Shown here in pieces: positions 23,025 to 35,330 of a stretch of DNA of 64,000 nucleotides (the stretch's first letter is position 1; each line of letters opens with the position of its first letter). This DNA comes from Synchiropus splendidus (taxonomy: Eukaryota > Chordata > Actinopteri > Syngnathiformes > Callionymidae). The stretch is from assembly GCF_027744825.2 (NCBI RefSeq), contig NC_071347.1:18982001-19046000 (forward strand), given 5' to 3'. The position numbers and the translations under genes were made by a program. Under the pieces are notes generated by a model. That model did no database searches, had not been told where the DNA came from, and saw only the letters and a list, made by a program, of their open reading frames with translations.

Positions 23025-23300
23025 TACGAGACCAAGACCTACAGTCTGCAGTCTTGACCCCACCACATCAGTCGTCCAAAAGAGAGCATCACCTTTAGTG
23101 TCATAGTCAATACTATTGAACCCAAGACAGAGACAAGTCGAGACCCTGACCAATGAGGAGTGAGACCAATATCGAGACCCGTCACGGGTCTCTCGGGACT
23201 TTGGGCCTGTCCCAATTCTCATCAGTTGTTTTTGGCCCTAACATTCGGTTTCGTACGTTCACATGTGGTGTGTCCTAATACTTCATCAGTTGAAATGATC
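23025..23300. mobile_element. Two abutting DNA-transposon fragments (tentative)
   Basis: 23025-23190 carries repeated 'GAGACC' phrases (ACGAGACCAAGACC, GTCGAGACCCTGACC, ATCGAGACCCG) typical of a dispersed teleost hAT-like repeat. From about 23205 a GGGCCTGTCCCAATTCTCAT end resembles a second family. Neither has a visible target duplication. Confidence 0.4.
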
Positions 23301-25689
23301 CCTTCAAACTGAGGCAGCTCCGGAGCTGACTTGAAAGACTTGGGAAGATGAAGTGCAGGTTGATACCCAGGATTCCAACTTGTGAATTGAATAATATTAC
23401 TTAAAAACAATGTTGGATAGGACAACAGGGGCATTTTAGTCACGAGGACTACTCTTCTGTTTGTTTACTTTCTCCTCTTATCACAGGTTAAAGGGTCGAC
23501 CCTGTCCGACAAAATTGAGTTTACAACATTGATGAGTATGTTGTTATTTCTTCTTAACAAACAACAGTTGGCTAGCATCCAGGCGTATCACCACAAAACA
23601 GCGGCCTGCTTCAGCTCCGCCCATTTCTTGTCCATTGGTTCACCGAACAAAGAGTAAGAGGTTGCAGAAACTCTGGAGCTGGCATTTCCAAAACTTCTTC
23701 CAAAACACTTGATATACAGTACAGTAAACCAAACACAACACGGCAGCATGATGCTTACGTTGTCTGTACGCGTGACCTAAGTAAAGCGTAACGTCATGAT
23801 GTGCTGTACCAATTCTTAGGGACATCAATTACTTGTCATTTCATCGTCACGGGGGAATTCATCGAGAACCAAGTGCTACTATTAAGGGAGAGAAATGGGA
23901 TTGGGCCTTAATCTCTGTATGCTCTGTGTGGACTCCATCTCAGGTTTGGGGGCAACACGAACAGCCCTGCATCGGCTCCCTTCCTGGGAAGACACCAACA
24001 AACACCAGAGCATGGAGAGGTGACAGAGGAATGTCTTGACTTACTTAAGAAGTTCCTCCGAAGCTAGTGCAGAGGGAACACTTGCTTTGGATCAATACAG
24101 TATTACACCTTAGCATGGACATCTAAGACCAGTGGCTGAGAGGAGAGTGATCCCTGGTCCATTTGGCTGGTCGCTGCCTTCGACACACACATCACAGCTC
24201 TCCCACTGGCTCCAACAACAGCGCACAAGAGAGCGCCCATATGCCACATCACAACTGAAAGATCAAACATCAGCCTTCACCATAGGCTCATGGAGCAAGC
24301 TGCTAACCACAGCAAAGTGAATGTGCTCCAGTTGAGTGGACTCGAGTGTTGTCGGGTTTGGCTCGCTGCACACGCCACTCCACACCTCTACATGAAAGTG
24401 ACTTGCCGTTCCTTTGACGTATGGAAGTAATAGACGCTTCTGCGCGTATCCAGAATAGCTCATCATCACCCGGAATCGAACCTTCACCTCTGCCAGCAAC
24501 TCCGCAGCAGTTTTCACTCATCAAATGAGAGAAGACAGGTCAAATCCCAGAACGTGGCAACAAATAGCCCAAAGTCTGTGACCCACCTCTCTGAGAGGCT
24601 CTCGCAAACCCACAGGGAAGGTGATGGATTTTTCGCCTTACACGAACGGAGCAGATGCTGGAACCAGATTTTGGATGTCACTATAAGTAAAGAGCACGTG
24701 CACGAAATATTCTCAGCCTTCTGGAGTTTCCAAAACTTGAGAGGACAAAGAAAAAGTGGGGCCGCGCTACAAAAAATTTCAGTCTGTTGAGGCCAACTTG
24801 CTTCGCTAATGTGGTGAGTACAAGAGTCTCAATGTGGCAAGGTCACGGCACCTTTGGACAACAGCAGCTAAAGTATGATATCAGGAGAGAGTTAGAGACG
24901 ACATTAAAGTGGAGAAGACGCGTGACTCGAGAAGTGAGACTATGTGGGACTCTGACCTGCTTTGGCCACCACTGTTTAGAAAGACAGTTAAGAAGCAGTG
25001 TTGAAGTCGTCCTTCAGTCTGGTATGTGATATGCATGTTCATTATTGAAAAAGAACTGGTATTTTCTTGCAATAATATCAATGATAATATTGGCATTTAA
25101 TGGCACATTTTATGATCCAAAAATTGTTTTAAATATTAAACAAAAATGTCAATATTTCAACTGAGAATTCCTATTCAGATTTGTTCATTCCATAAAATTC
25201 AGCCAAACATACAGTAGACACCATTGTTTTTTTATTATTATTATCATATATTTTTTGTTATTGAAAAGATATTTCTGTCAGCAGCACTTAAAGTGTGGTA
25301 GCTGCTTAAACACAAAGGCTCATATCCATCTTGTCCTCTTTAAATTTGAATTGTCTTTGTCTGGAGTTTCCCTCCAAAATGGTCAGAGGTCAATCGATGA
25401 CAAGTTGACCGGTGATACGTCCAGCGAGGCCCCGCCCCTCGCCACTGGTATCTAGGGTTGCTGTAACCTGCTGTAGGTAGCTGTCGCTCTCCGAAGAGAG
25501 GGAAACTAAATTATACAATAATGAATTTCAATTTTACATTTACAAAAAGGTAGTCCTGATTTTATGACTGTAAAATTGCACTTCTTTAGCAAGTAAAAAG
25601 CAGAAGCTCGTGGCTTTAAATGACCATTGGAAAAGCAAATGCTTCAGTAAATACTGAATGGAATCTTTTATTCTATATTATTTATCCAC
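23301..25689. other. Non-coding, nothing recognised
   Basis: Unique sequence, AT-rich at 25050-25270. A tRNA B-box-like word on the minus strand at 24471-24484 does not fold as a tRNA. Short overlapping frames in 24260-25100 have no protein similarity I know. Confidence 0.5.
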
Positions 25690-26010
25690 TTTCCTATTCG
25701 CGCGGCAGCATTTTTCACGTTGCTTAATGCAGACATTGTTTATTTTGAAAAGGTCATTAGAGTGGTGAGGAGAAGTAGGCTGCGCGGCGACGATGTGATT
25801 GAGGCAGTGGAGGAAGCTCTGGCACGGTGAGTTATGGACGTCCAGCAGAGAGGAGCCTCTTCATTAGCGCAGTGATTAAAATTGATGGGAACCTATGGAG
25901 CTCCTGCTCCCCTGCGCTCCCTGGAGCATAGCTCTCATTCTGCGCTCATTTATTTGGGACTTTGTGTTGATCAATACCAGGTGCCTGCTGCTCACCGTGG
26001 GCTCTGGCGG
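25690..26010. promoter_or_regulatory. Candidate conserved non-coding element
   Basis: Balanced, repeat-free sequence with CATTGTTTATTTTGAAAAGG (forkhead or SOX-like core), GTTGCTTAATGCAG and GATTAAAATTGATGG. Enhancer-like in character only. Confidence 0.2.
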
Positions 26011-28963
26011 GGGGAAAAAACCCACAGTGGAAAAGAAAAAAAAAAGAAAAACGGGAGACTTGTTATGTTGTTGAAGACAAACATTACTGCGAACAATTCC
26101 ACCTTATGAAAGCCTTTCGGGAGAGCGACGGCGTTGGCTGTTGTTGTCTGGGTAATTTCCTTTACAGGCTGTCTGCTCGAGTCCTGAGTGACTTCTCCAC
26201 TCGTGTCAGTCCAACGCTTGAGAGAAACACTTTCTGCAAACTTTGCCTGGTAACTATCCGTGCACGGAGGAAGACAGCAGTAGTGGGATATATTCAAATC
26301 AAATGTCTCATAAATATAGTGACATAAATGTATTTAAATACATAAAGAAGTACGATAAAATAACAAGTACAAATGCAATGACAAAGACAAATCTGCAATA
26401 ACAGTGCAATTGTTTTCACACAACCTTCTTTCATTAGTGAAGTAATAACCATGTTATTATTTTTTGGACTTTCAGCGATTGCTTTTCTTTCTTGAATTTG
26501 ATGATACTCTTTGATAGATGTCTCACTTGCCTTTGTAATACATGTTTTAAACGGTTTGGTCTTCTGCTCCACACACAGATGGAGAACGTGGTTTTGGTGG
26601 CTTCAGATTTGGTGCAGAGGCAGCGACGCTGAGGTATGGTAAGTTGGCCTGCTCCAGGTCACATGACTTTGTGGTAGTATAGTGGCTCGAACGCATCCTC
26701 TTGGTTCACATGGCTGTGTCAGTCAGTTCGTAATATCAAACTGTATAACAAAGCCATTTATTGTATAGTTTTATATAGTTATATATATAGTTTTATTTAG
26801 TAAACAATGAACAATCTAAAAAGATCCCAATAGAATGTATCAATTTCTCTCAATACCAGCCTGAATCTCCTCCTCTCCTCTCTCCACGTCGGACGCATCA
26901 CCTGCCATTTTTTTTTTTTTTTGGATGGAAAGTAATCCAAAATTCTCGATTGCTTCCATGGAGAGACCGCATTTCAAAGTCTATTCTGTGGTTCTGATTT
27001 ACTTTTGAAGCTCATTTATATGAATTTAAATAATAATAGTTACAAATTGATGCAGAGAAATTCCATAGATTCAATTTTGAAAACAAACATTTGACATTTT
27101 ACATTGACGGCCATGAGTTGCATTTATCTAAAAGTGAACAAACAAAAACAGATAAAGCTGCAGTGGTTCCGGAAAAATTCTTCTGAACCTGAATTAAACT
27201 TCCACTTAGTCCTTAAATGTGTTAAGACATAAGAGAGATAATAGATGGCAATGAGGCTCAGAATAACCCAGATTACAGTAATTTTTTGACAACAAAACAC
27301 CTAAAATAGTATCAGAACATGTTTGAAATGATCATAGGGCCCAAGAATAATTTGTTATGAATGTAAAAATTCAGAAACGTCCAAACACAATCCTCAGGAT
27401 AATTTGAATTTTACTAAGTAAATTTTGCTGAATGTCACTGTTAATCTCTGACCATCCTTGCAAGTGTTCTTCTTTGATGCTGTTCTTATCCATTGATTTA
27501 CTTTCTGGATTTCACGACTTCATCCTGCAGTCAGACCACTTGCAGCCAAACTGCAGTGGAGGGTTGAATCCAAGATCCATCCAGGTGAACAGTAGGGGTC
27601 ATACACTTTTGCACAGTCCTTCTGTTTAATGCTGAATTCAATTGTAACTGGTTCAGTGTAACATAAGATGTGTGTAATGCCAATCACATGACATGGTGGT
27701 GGGCAGGGCAACAGTCATGTGACCAAGCTCTCTACACATGTATTGTTCTGTATGATATTCATTTGAAATATGCCTTAAGAATGTTAAATGAGATTCATAT
27801 TAGGGAGCAGTCACTGATATAGGAAGGTTTGTTCATGCTGCTCCATCTTTTCCACGCTCCGTTATGGCACATCCTTGTTGCTGACGTGTAAATATTTGTT
27901 CGTGCTCATTTGCTTCTTCTGACAACAACATTTCCCTTCAAGAAGATGATTCACTATTTGCTGTTCTGTATGAGCGTTTAAAGGCAGAGAATGTGCTGAG
28001 CAAGAGTTTATTTCCAGACAGAAGTGACAGCGAGTTCACGCGAGGGTGAACAAAGCGCAGGGTAACACTTTTCGGTGCGACAGGGTCACATTTGTGTCAG
28101 ATGGAGAATCATCTCACACCCATGGAAATATTTGGGTTGTTATTCTCTTGTGTTCAGGGGAGCGGCGCTTGAAATAATGAGTGCATAGAAGCGTGAGAAT
28201 ATCTGTGTAGAAAATAAAGCAGTAACCAGCTACAGCAGAATGTCGACGCGAAGCTTCGTGAGGAACCGTTCTCCTTCACACGCGGGATGAGGAACATGAA
28301 ATGCTTCCTGAGGGTTGGAGCTGAGCCAGTGGTGGGCAAAGAAACCTGAACGCAGTCCAGGATCTCTTTGTCTGTGTCCAGCTCGGCTCATTAGAGTGGT
28401 GCTGTGCAACTCACGGCCCGTTGCTCGCCACAGCTTTCCGCAGTCTTGCCTAAACAAATACAGATAATGTGGATCACATGTCACACGGTTACAGGAAACA
28501 TCCACCGGATTGATGTGGAAGATGCGATGATGAGATAAGCATGAAGTGGTGAAGCCTATGAGACTCATGTGACAATCAGCAAAATACATCGATTCATCGC
28601 AGTGAGCCAGTGTAGTGGGGGAAAACGTTCAGAGGCGGTTTCTTCTCTCCCTGACCTCCACCTCGTCTGATCGTCCTGTGATGTCCTCATTCATCCACGC
28701 ACCTCCTTGGTGCCTTCAAACTTCTCCACACTCACTTCTGACCTTGTCTGGACTCCTACTGACAACCTCTCTGACTCTTCTGCTCACCTGCTCCGGTGTC
28801 TTGGGTCAACTGACACCTCATTTCTTCTGGTGTCCTGTCTGCGAACAACACTGAAGGTCGGCCTTGTTAGCAGGTCCAGTTTGAGGTTCTCATTTCCTCA
28901 AATGCCATTTCAAGGCTTCCAGTAGATATCAGAGCAACATATTACCACAAGAAAACAAACACT
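26011..28963. other. Non-coding, mostly unique
   Basis: Contains a T run at 26908-26922 and TATATAG-rich sequence near 26770. The CT-rich stretch 28616-28860 has a weakly LINE-like look but no frame I can place. No host exon. Confidence 0.45.
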
Positions 28964-29536
28964 TACCGTAATTTCCAGACTATAACCCACTACTTTTTTC
29001 AGGTCTGAACCCTGCGGCTAATACAACAACGTGGCTAATATCTGGATTATTACAAAGTAAAGAGTGTCATGCTGCCAAAATATTGAGCCTCATCACATCA
29101 AACCAATGAAATCACAGGTGTTTTATTGACTCAAAATGGCTGCACGTTCGCAGCTCTGCCCACAGAGCCGATGTGCTGGAGGACCAGAGATGAGAAGAAG
29201 CAGCTGAGACCGGCTGTGGTGTCGGAACCTCAGCACACGCAGGAGAAACCAACGCATTTTGAGCACTTTAATGTCAATAAAAGATGCAAGGAGTTGATCA
29301 TTCAATTTCAGAACATTGACCAGTTTGTTTCATGAGTCTGTCTCCATGCTGGAGCCTGTTTTCCAAACTAGTTTAGAAGTGATGCATTTTTAAGCCGGGT
29401 GCACCGCTGACCTTTCTACGGTGCAGACAGCACCACTGCACCCGCATCTTATGTATGAACAAGATCTATTTTCCTTCTTAAATCTAGTGGTTGTGGCTAA
29501 TATTCCGGTGCACTATATAGTCTGGGATTTACCGTA
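28964..29536 (+). mobile_element. Family A element, full length
   Basis: The best complete copy at 573 bp. The left terminus TACCGTAATTTCCAGACTATA (28964-28984) and right terminus TATAGTCTGGGATTTACCGTA (29516-29536) are inverted repeats with few mismatches. Inside, in order: CAGGTCTGAACCCTGCGGC, GTCATGCTGCCAAAATATTG, a degraded left hairpin arm, a loop with GAGGACCAGAGATGAGAAG, the right arm (GCATTTTGAGCACTTTAATG), CAGTTTGTTTCATGAGTC, GTGCAGACAGCACCACTGC and GAACAAGATCTATTTTCC. No clear target duplication was found by eye, so the superfamily is left open. No transposase. Confidence 0.9.
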
Positions 29537-29772
29537 GATCCATTACTATAGGGCTGGCCTTAGGAGCCGCCCAATATTCTTTTGTTTTCGGTCCATCAGT
29601 CTGTGTGAAGCTTCATTTGTGACGGCTCCTCTGGCCAATCAGAAAATGCCATGGATGCTGCTGTTTCTTGTGGGTTTGTTTCAGCACTACAGCATTCCTT
29701 TGTTGTACAGATGTCAAAAGCCTTAGTCTTAAAATAAGATAGAAAGTAGGCCGGTCCATAGATTAAAATGTA
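29537..29772. other. Short spacer between elements
   Basis: Unique sequence of about 235 bp. Nothing recognised. Confidence 0.5.
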
Positions 29773-29885
29773 AATCTCAATTAATCGCATCTGCCTTCAA
29801 GGTACATTAAGAGCAGTTACAAAATGTGTGATTTATTTGCCATTAATCGGGAGTGAACTCAGCTCTAGTGCGATTAATTGAGATT
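29773..29885. mobile_element. Short element with perfect 17-bp inverted repeats
   Basis: AATCTCAATTAATCGCA at 29773-29789 is perfectly complementary to 29869-29885, enclosing 79 bp. The words resemble the 'GATTAATCGCGATTAA' ends of a dispersed fish DNA element. Bounds could be slightly wider, because AT-rich similarity continues outside. Confidence 0.6.
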
Positions 29886-30529
29886 AAAAAAATGAAATCT
29901 ATTCACTGCCCTTGTATAAAGACAAATACAGAAGCAATATAAGGAGCTGCTCCTGCGACACAACAACCATGGCTTGTTTAGAAATGGTTCATCTAACTGG
30001 AATCTCTCATATAAATATCTTTTAGCACTTGAATTATTAATTGATTTCTAAAAGTCAAATGGCTTGGCTGAGACAGCAGGTAGCAGTAGCACAACTCAGA
30101 AGAGAGTGTGTGGAGTCAGCAGATGGAGCTACAGAACTTCAGGGTTTTTATCTGTGTTTGAGATAAAAACATGAAATACATGATGCGATACGATGTTGAA
30201 TAATTCTTTGGGAGGAAGATAAAGTAGACTATATTGGACCTCCGTTTCACCTTTGTCAGTCATGGTTGTTGCAGTTGGTCATAATTTGAAAATATGCTGG
30301 ATACAATAAGAAGACCAGTGCACATGCTAGGAATTAAACACGTGTATTTCAGTAAGAACACTTCTCATGAAAAGGAAGTTCTGACTGCCTTCCTGATCTC
30401 TGGAAGCCGCTGGGACTCCAGAGGTGGTTGGTTTGCGGCTGGTGTAAAAATATACTGTACGTGACAACAGAGTTTCTCTCCCGAACAACTTCACCTGTTT
30501 TATATTCAATTTGCTTTTGAACTCGTGTT
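29886..30529. other. Non-coding, nothing recognised
   Basis: Unique, slightly AT-rich sequence. Confidence 0.5.
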
Positions 30530-30720
30530 TACCTGCTGAGTTTTACAGCCCGCAGCCAGATTCTTCTTCTTGTGCACCGGACTGAAAAATAAAAGTGCAT
30601 AATTAATTTGCATTAGGAGTTACACTCGCTGCTTTTAAAAGGCCTTTGCTGCAAGACTTGGGCTGGCAGACTGCAGAACCTGTAGCTGTGGAAACTACCG
30701 TAGGATTCATTTATTCTGAA
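30530..30720. promoter_or_regulatory. Candidate conserved non-coding element
   Basis: Contains GTGCATAATTAATTTGCATT (about 30595-30614), a dense overlap of POU and homeodomain words, in unique sequence. Word-based suspicion only. Confidence 0.25.
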
Positions 30721-31289
30721 GCGTGTTCAAAGGCTGAATAACATCTTCAGTTTTATAGAACCATCAACCACGTTCTCTTATCTGCGTCACTTCAGCCGTT
30801 CCATAAAAGAGAATGGCATCCGAAATCATCCCTTCGCTTGTAACTAATGTGCGAGCAGAGGAAGGTTCTGTGTCACTACCATGCCACGAGACACTCCCTG
30901 AGGTAGCAAGTCAAACTCATTGATTCACTGGATCACATGTACAGCCGGAGTGTGAGAAAATACACCAAATGTAATGGTTACTGATGACGTGTCACTGTGT
31001 CAATACTTTGAATGTTCTGAAATGATATTTAATACATGCATATGCTTGTGTTATTTTCAGTTGCATTCAGGCTTATGGGCGCCTCTCCCTTTCAGCTCCT
31101 TGTAAGGGATGAGATCTTGTTCAAGCCGACAGCCGCAGCATTCAGAGGACAGCAGAGATAAGAGCAGTACGGCTTGTTAGATGTGCCACTCTAGAGTCAA
31201 ATACTTATAGAATAATAAGCCAACAGTGCTGCTCAGGTGTAGCAATACAGCTAATGTAGAACGTGTAGTTAGGAGACAATGGGTTTCAT
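30721..31289. other. Non-coding, nothing recognised
   Basis: Unique sequence. No supported feature. Confidence 0.5.
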
Positions 31290-31425
31290 TGACAAATGTT
31301 ACAATATATTGCTGTGCTTATAGTATCACAGTATATCATGATATATCATTTTATCACCCGTCAGATCATCATACATCGGAGCCGTATCATACCGCCAGAT
31401 TCCTGCCGATGCACAGTTGCAGCTG
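31290..31425 (+). mobile_element. AT-rich hAT-like family, right-end fragment
   Basis: TGTTACAATATATTGCTGTG, AGTATCACAGTATATCATG and CGCCAGATTCCTGCCGATGCA correspond to the right part of the elements ending near 53437 and 60955. The usual ACACAGCCCTA end is altered to GCACAGTTGCA. Confidence 0.55.
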
Positions 31426-31664
31426 TATGAGGTACATAAGTGGACAGGTTCAACTTCTACCAGGTTCTTCCTCAGGTACAGTTGAGACACTTGTTTGCAT
31501 TGTCTCCAATTGAATAATGGGCCAGAAGTTTGTGAACTAGAAGAGGGTCAATGAGAGTGGCAGACAGGTGAGATGACCTCGATGGCATCTGGACTGATTT
31601 TTCTTCCTGTTGAATTACAATTCGGATTTTTCTTTGGGCCTGTTTCTGAGTGCCAGTTAGAGTT

Positions 31665-31760
31665 CAGGGACATGTGTCAAACTCAAGGCCTGGGGGCCAA
31701 ATCTGGCCGCCAAGTTCTTTCATGCAGCCGGCAGGAGCTGCCAATAAACTAATTTAAAGT
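31665..31760 (+). mobile_element. hAT-like fragment, TCAAACTCAAGGCC terminus
   Basis: CATGTGTCAAACTCAAGGCC followed by TGGGGGCCAAATCTGGCC is the left terminus of a widespread hAT-like repeat. The inverse end appears at 40020-40079, and a diverged copy at 61965-62030. The body fades after about 31760. Confidence 0.65.
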
Positions 31761-34466
31761 GGCCAAAAAACTGGACTATTGTCTGTAAATGTGAAATATT
31801 TCAACAGGTTAGAGGGATTTTCATGAACGAGGGGATGTGAATGAATGTTTTTGCACTACAGGAAGACAGATCTGACTGTCTCTTGTGTCATGTATTAACC
31901 AGCCACTGAGCATTTAGTGACTGGAAGACACACTGATCTTTCCTGCTGGATGGACAGTCCAATAAATATGCGATTGAATTTGACTCCCTGGATTAGAGTA
32001 ATGGTGTCAGATAATGAGGATACCGTGGACGCAAGGAGGAATTACCTGGACGGTGAATCCAGTTCTGTTTTTGGACCATGGGAAGAAGCTCTAGTAGGTA
32101 GAGGAAGGTTCGAGGTTCACCATTAAAGCGTGTTTCTCTGGACCTAAGTTTGGCCATACACACACCAAGAGTCTGGTACAGGATTTATCATCATCTCAGG
32201 CATCAAATAATGAGTGACCAGAGGAGGGCGCTGCCTTCTGGCTCAGCTCTTTTTAATTTGGAGCGGTGCAGAAAGACAAAACGGTTTAAACGATGAAAAA
32301 GGGTACATTTTGCATCAGTGCATGTCTTTGGGCGAGTGACAAGACAAAAATGGCACGAAATCTAAATTTTGAACAATATTTTGTTAAAACGACTGGAGCC
32401 GTGTGATTTCTCTGTGTGGACATTTCGCCCTCCCCAGCCCAGCGGATCTGGCGAAGGCTGGCTTTGAGGAAAGGCTTTTTGTGTGAAAGCCTTTGAATAT
32501 CTATTCTTTATGATCTCTATTCCCTCTGCTGAAGTTCAGAGTGAGCGTGAGCGGAGGAAGGGGAAGAGTGGAATCATAACACTGATGATGAGATGACACC
32601 CAACATACTTTGGAGAGCATTTTTGATTCTTTACACATTTTGCTAAACTCAGACAAATATATCCAGAAGCTATCGCTGCTTTCCATAAGCTGGTTCAACG
32701 GGTAATAGTTGTTTTGACAGCGCGGGGTGTCAATCAGACATGATGGCTTGAAGAAGTAAAATAAACATGAAACGGGAAGAAGAAAAAGAGAGTTATATAA
32801 AGCTTGGCTTGATGTTGAGCATCGTACCTCTTTACCCCTTGTGTGTCTGTTCTATAATGGCACAAAGTAGGGTGGGTTGGCGCCGTCTTTTTCATCTTTC
32901 TGCCTTTTGTTAGTGCGAGGAGAGGCGAGGAGAGACGGCGAGTGAGGGAAGAAGAAGAAGAAGAGGAGGGTACAGGGGATTGGACCCGGTCCCTGCACAC
33001 CCAATTAAAGGAATATGCAGCTCAAAGACGGGGTCTGGCAACATGTGTTCTGACATTTGTCTTCCTGAGTGTTGTGATTTACGGTACCACAGAGCTAAAG
33101 GCTAAATTAGCAGTCGTCCAACATCAGAGCGACCGCACAGTCAATGTTGGACGGGCGAGCGTTGTCACATAAGATCAGGCGGGAGTGATGCCGCCTGGTT
33201 TTCATCAGCACATGCCACAGCATCAGCTGGCGACTGCGACGCTTTGTTGACTGACGAGTCAAAATAATGTTCGCCTCAGCGTCGGGTCTGTGGATTTGAT
33301 TTTCTGTTGACAGTGTCTTGATCAACATCATATCAAGGGCTGAATTTCGGAGCCTTCATGCCAATGTCAGGAGACAGCCTGTCCCAGTCTCAACAGCTGA
33401 CGGGAATGTGATCAAGTGCCATGTTCTATGATGACCAGAAAAAAGGATTTAAAAGAGCCTGAATACATTTGAAGTATTTTAGATCGAGACATGCTCTCAT
33501 GTGTTATGGTGCATCGCACTTGTACGAGGAAGTCAGTGCTGCCTCTGTCTGGTTTATCTTCACATTCAGCCCCACTTGCATTAGATGACAGCAAAGTATC
33601 AATCAGTTCTCTTTGATGTCAGCTGCTCCTCTGATCCCCAGCAACCGGCCTCATCTTCTGCTCCTGTGAACCCCATCAACATACCTTTTTTTCCCTTCAA
33701 GCTTTCTCTGATCTCACTTAATTCTGCTTAGATTTCATTTTTTGGTCACTGACTCCTGTGGTAGGCGATTGGGTACATTTCAAACTGTTACATATGTGAT
33801 AAAGAGGATTATTCCACATATGACGGGGAGCTTTGTTGAGTCCTAGATTCAAAAATCTTCTTTCTCAATGCAATAGTTGTGTTTCTCTGCCTTTCCTTTG
33901 CTAGTAAAAAACAACAACAGTGATCAAATGAAAATATTGAATTTGGACTTTGGAAAATTCTTTTGAAGACAACGGTCTTTGGTCTCCTTTGAGGTGATGT
34001 CCCTTGCAACGCATACTCCCTCCCAAGGTGTCACGTTGACTATCGTGAATTGGATTTTTCCATCCTATATTGACACTTAAGTCAGCCTTCTGTCTCGCAC
34101 GCTGACGCATTAGTATCTCAAGGGTTTTCCCACTTATGTGCCGTTCCAAAAGGGTGAGTTGGGGTGCTCTCCTGACTACTTTAGAGTCTGTGCTACCTAT
34201 ATATTGTAGAAGTCACCCTAACAAAAATGCATGACCGTTTGGAAAAGATCGCCACCCCATGGGTCCATCCTAACTCTGGCCTCTGTCGGTCTTTGACAGT
34301 CCCAGAGTGATGCCGGAGTCCACTTGAAATATATCGCTCTTTGGTGCCTTTGGGGTGAGAATATGTGGCATCCCACCATCTGCAAACTTTATTTGCGCCA
34401 TTTCAATAGCACACTCCACACAGACTGTATAACAAGCGTACAAGCCAAACTAGCCGTTATATATAA
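31761..34466. other. Non-coding, nothing recognised
   Basis: Unique sequence with a GAA-rich tract at 32948-32968 and one CTCF-like word (listed separately). Frames on both strands are short and featureless. Confidence 0.45.
32218..32231 (+). promoter_or_regulatory. CTCF-like motif
   Basis: CCAGAGGAGGGCGC fits CCASYAGRKGGCRS at 12 of 14 positions, with mismatches at positions 5 and 6. Motif match only. Confidence 0.25.
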
Positions 34467-34468
34467 TA

Positions 34469-34806
34469 CAAGTAACATCCGACTTACGACCTGGATCGGT
34501 TCCGACCAACCAGTCGTAAGTCAGATTGGATGTCGAATTCCATTCAAAATGCCCGACGCGAGGGTTATTGGTACTACTGTATAGGATACATCATGTCAAT
34601 CTGTTGTGTTTTTAAGCAACTTTTTTCATTGAATAGTATTATAAAGCAAGCGGTTACTGTCGTACACGATGCAAGCTGTCTGCCGTAATTGCCGTATGCG
34701 TTGCCGGGCTGCTACGTGCTGCGGTGGCAGACACTGAAATAAATATAAAAAAGCATTTGATCTTAAGTAAGTTAAGTCGAGCAGGTCGTAAGTCAGATGT
34801 TACTTG
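34469..34806. mobile_element. Complete pogo-like MITE (CAAGTAACATCC family)
   Basis: 338 bp with terminal inverted repeats CAAGTAACATCCGACTTACG at the left and the inverse at the right (ending GTAAGTCAGATGTTACTTG, one mismatch in the outer 23 bases). TA dinucleotides flank both ends (34467-34468 and 34807-34808), the signature of Tc1/mariner/pogo insertion. The interior has a smaller repeated word set (GACCAACCAGTCGTAAGTCAG) that makes the left end partly self-complementary. There is no coding capacity. A second, truncated copy lies at 14226. Confidence 0.85.
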
Positions 34807-35330
34807 TATATATGAGTGATGTAAAGCTTATCATCAGCACAGTGGTAAAAGTACGAGTCCAGTGCGTTGCTTCATCTGAGCTTCTCGGGCTTTGCATTCG
34901 CTCAGAGGTTAATTAATTAGCATCTCTCTGTGAAGTTGTACGTCTGTATGAATTATTACCTTGTGAGTGTGGGATTGTTTTCCCCCTCTGAACCTTTTAA
35001 ACATAAACTCTAATGGAGATCCTCCTTCCCCAGACGCTGCTTTCATCTCCTCCTGTGGGACCGGTTTGTGGCGCACAGGATCTGCTGATAAGTCTTAGAA
35101 CTGGGCGGTAATTACACTGCTAATTACACGAGCACAAAACCTTGACCTTGCACTTGCTCTGAGAAACTTCTGCACAAACAGTTCACCAGCGCCGACGACG
35201 CGGAGGGACGTGCCGCCCCGGCAGCCGCTCACAAGGTGAGAGGATGCCGGAGCAGAAGGCTGCCCGGCGGTCAGTGGGGAGGCGGCGGGCCGCGGGGAGA
35301 AGCTCTTAACTTCTGTCAGGCACAAATAAC
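34807..35330. promoter_or_regulatory. Candidate conserved non-coding element
   Basis: From about 34880: CAGAGGTTAATTAATTAGCA, ATGAATTATTACC and GTAATTACACTGCTAATTAC supply several homeodomain-type cores in 230 bp. The 3' part (35180-35300) is CpG-rich. Unique sequence, conservation untested. Confidence 0.28.

Noticed and set aside
24465..24545. Minus-strand GGTTCGATTCC word, a textbook tRNA/SINE B box
   Set aside because: The T-arm stem does not pair (only two G-C pairs next to the loop), no A box or acceptor stem is found at the right distance, and no SINE body follows.
28616..28860. Pyrimidine-rich stretch resembling an inverted LINE tail
   Set aside because: I could not align either strand to a reverse-transcriptase motif in any frame.
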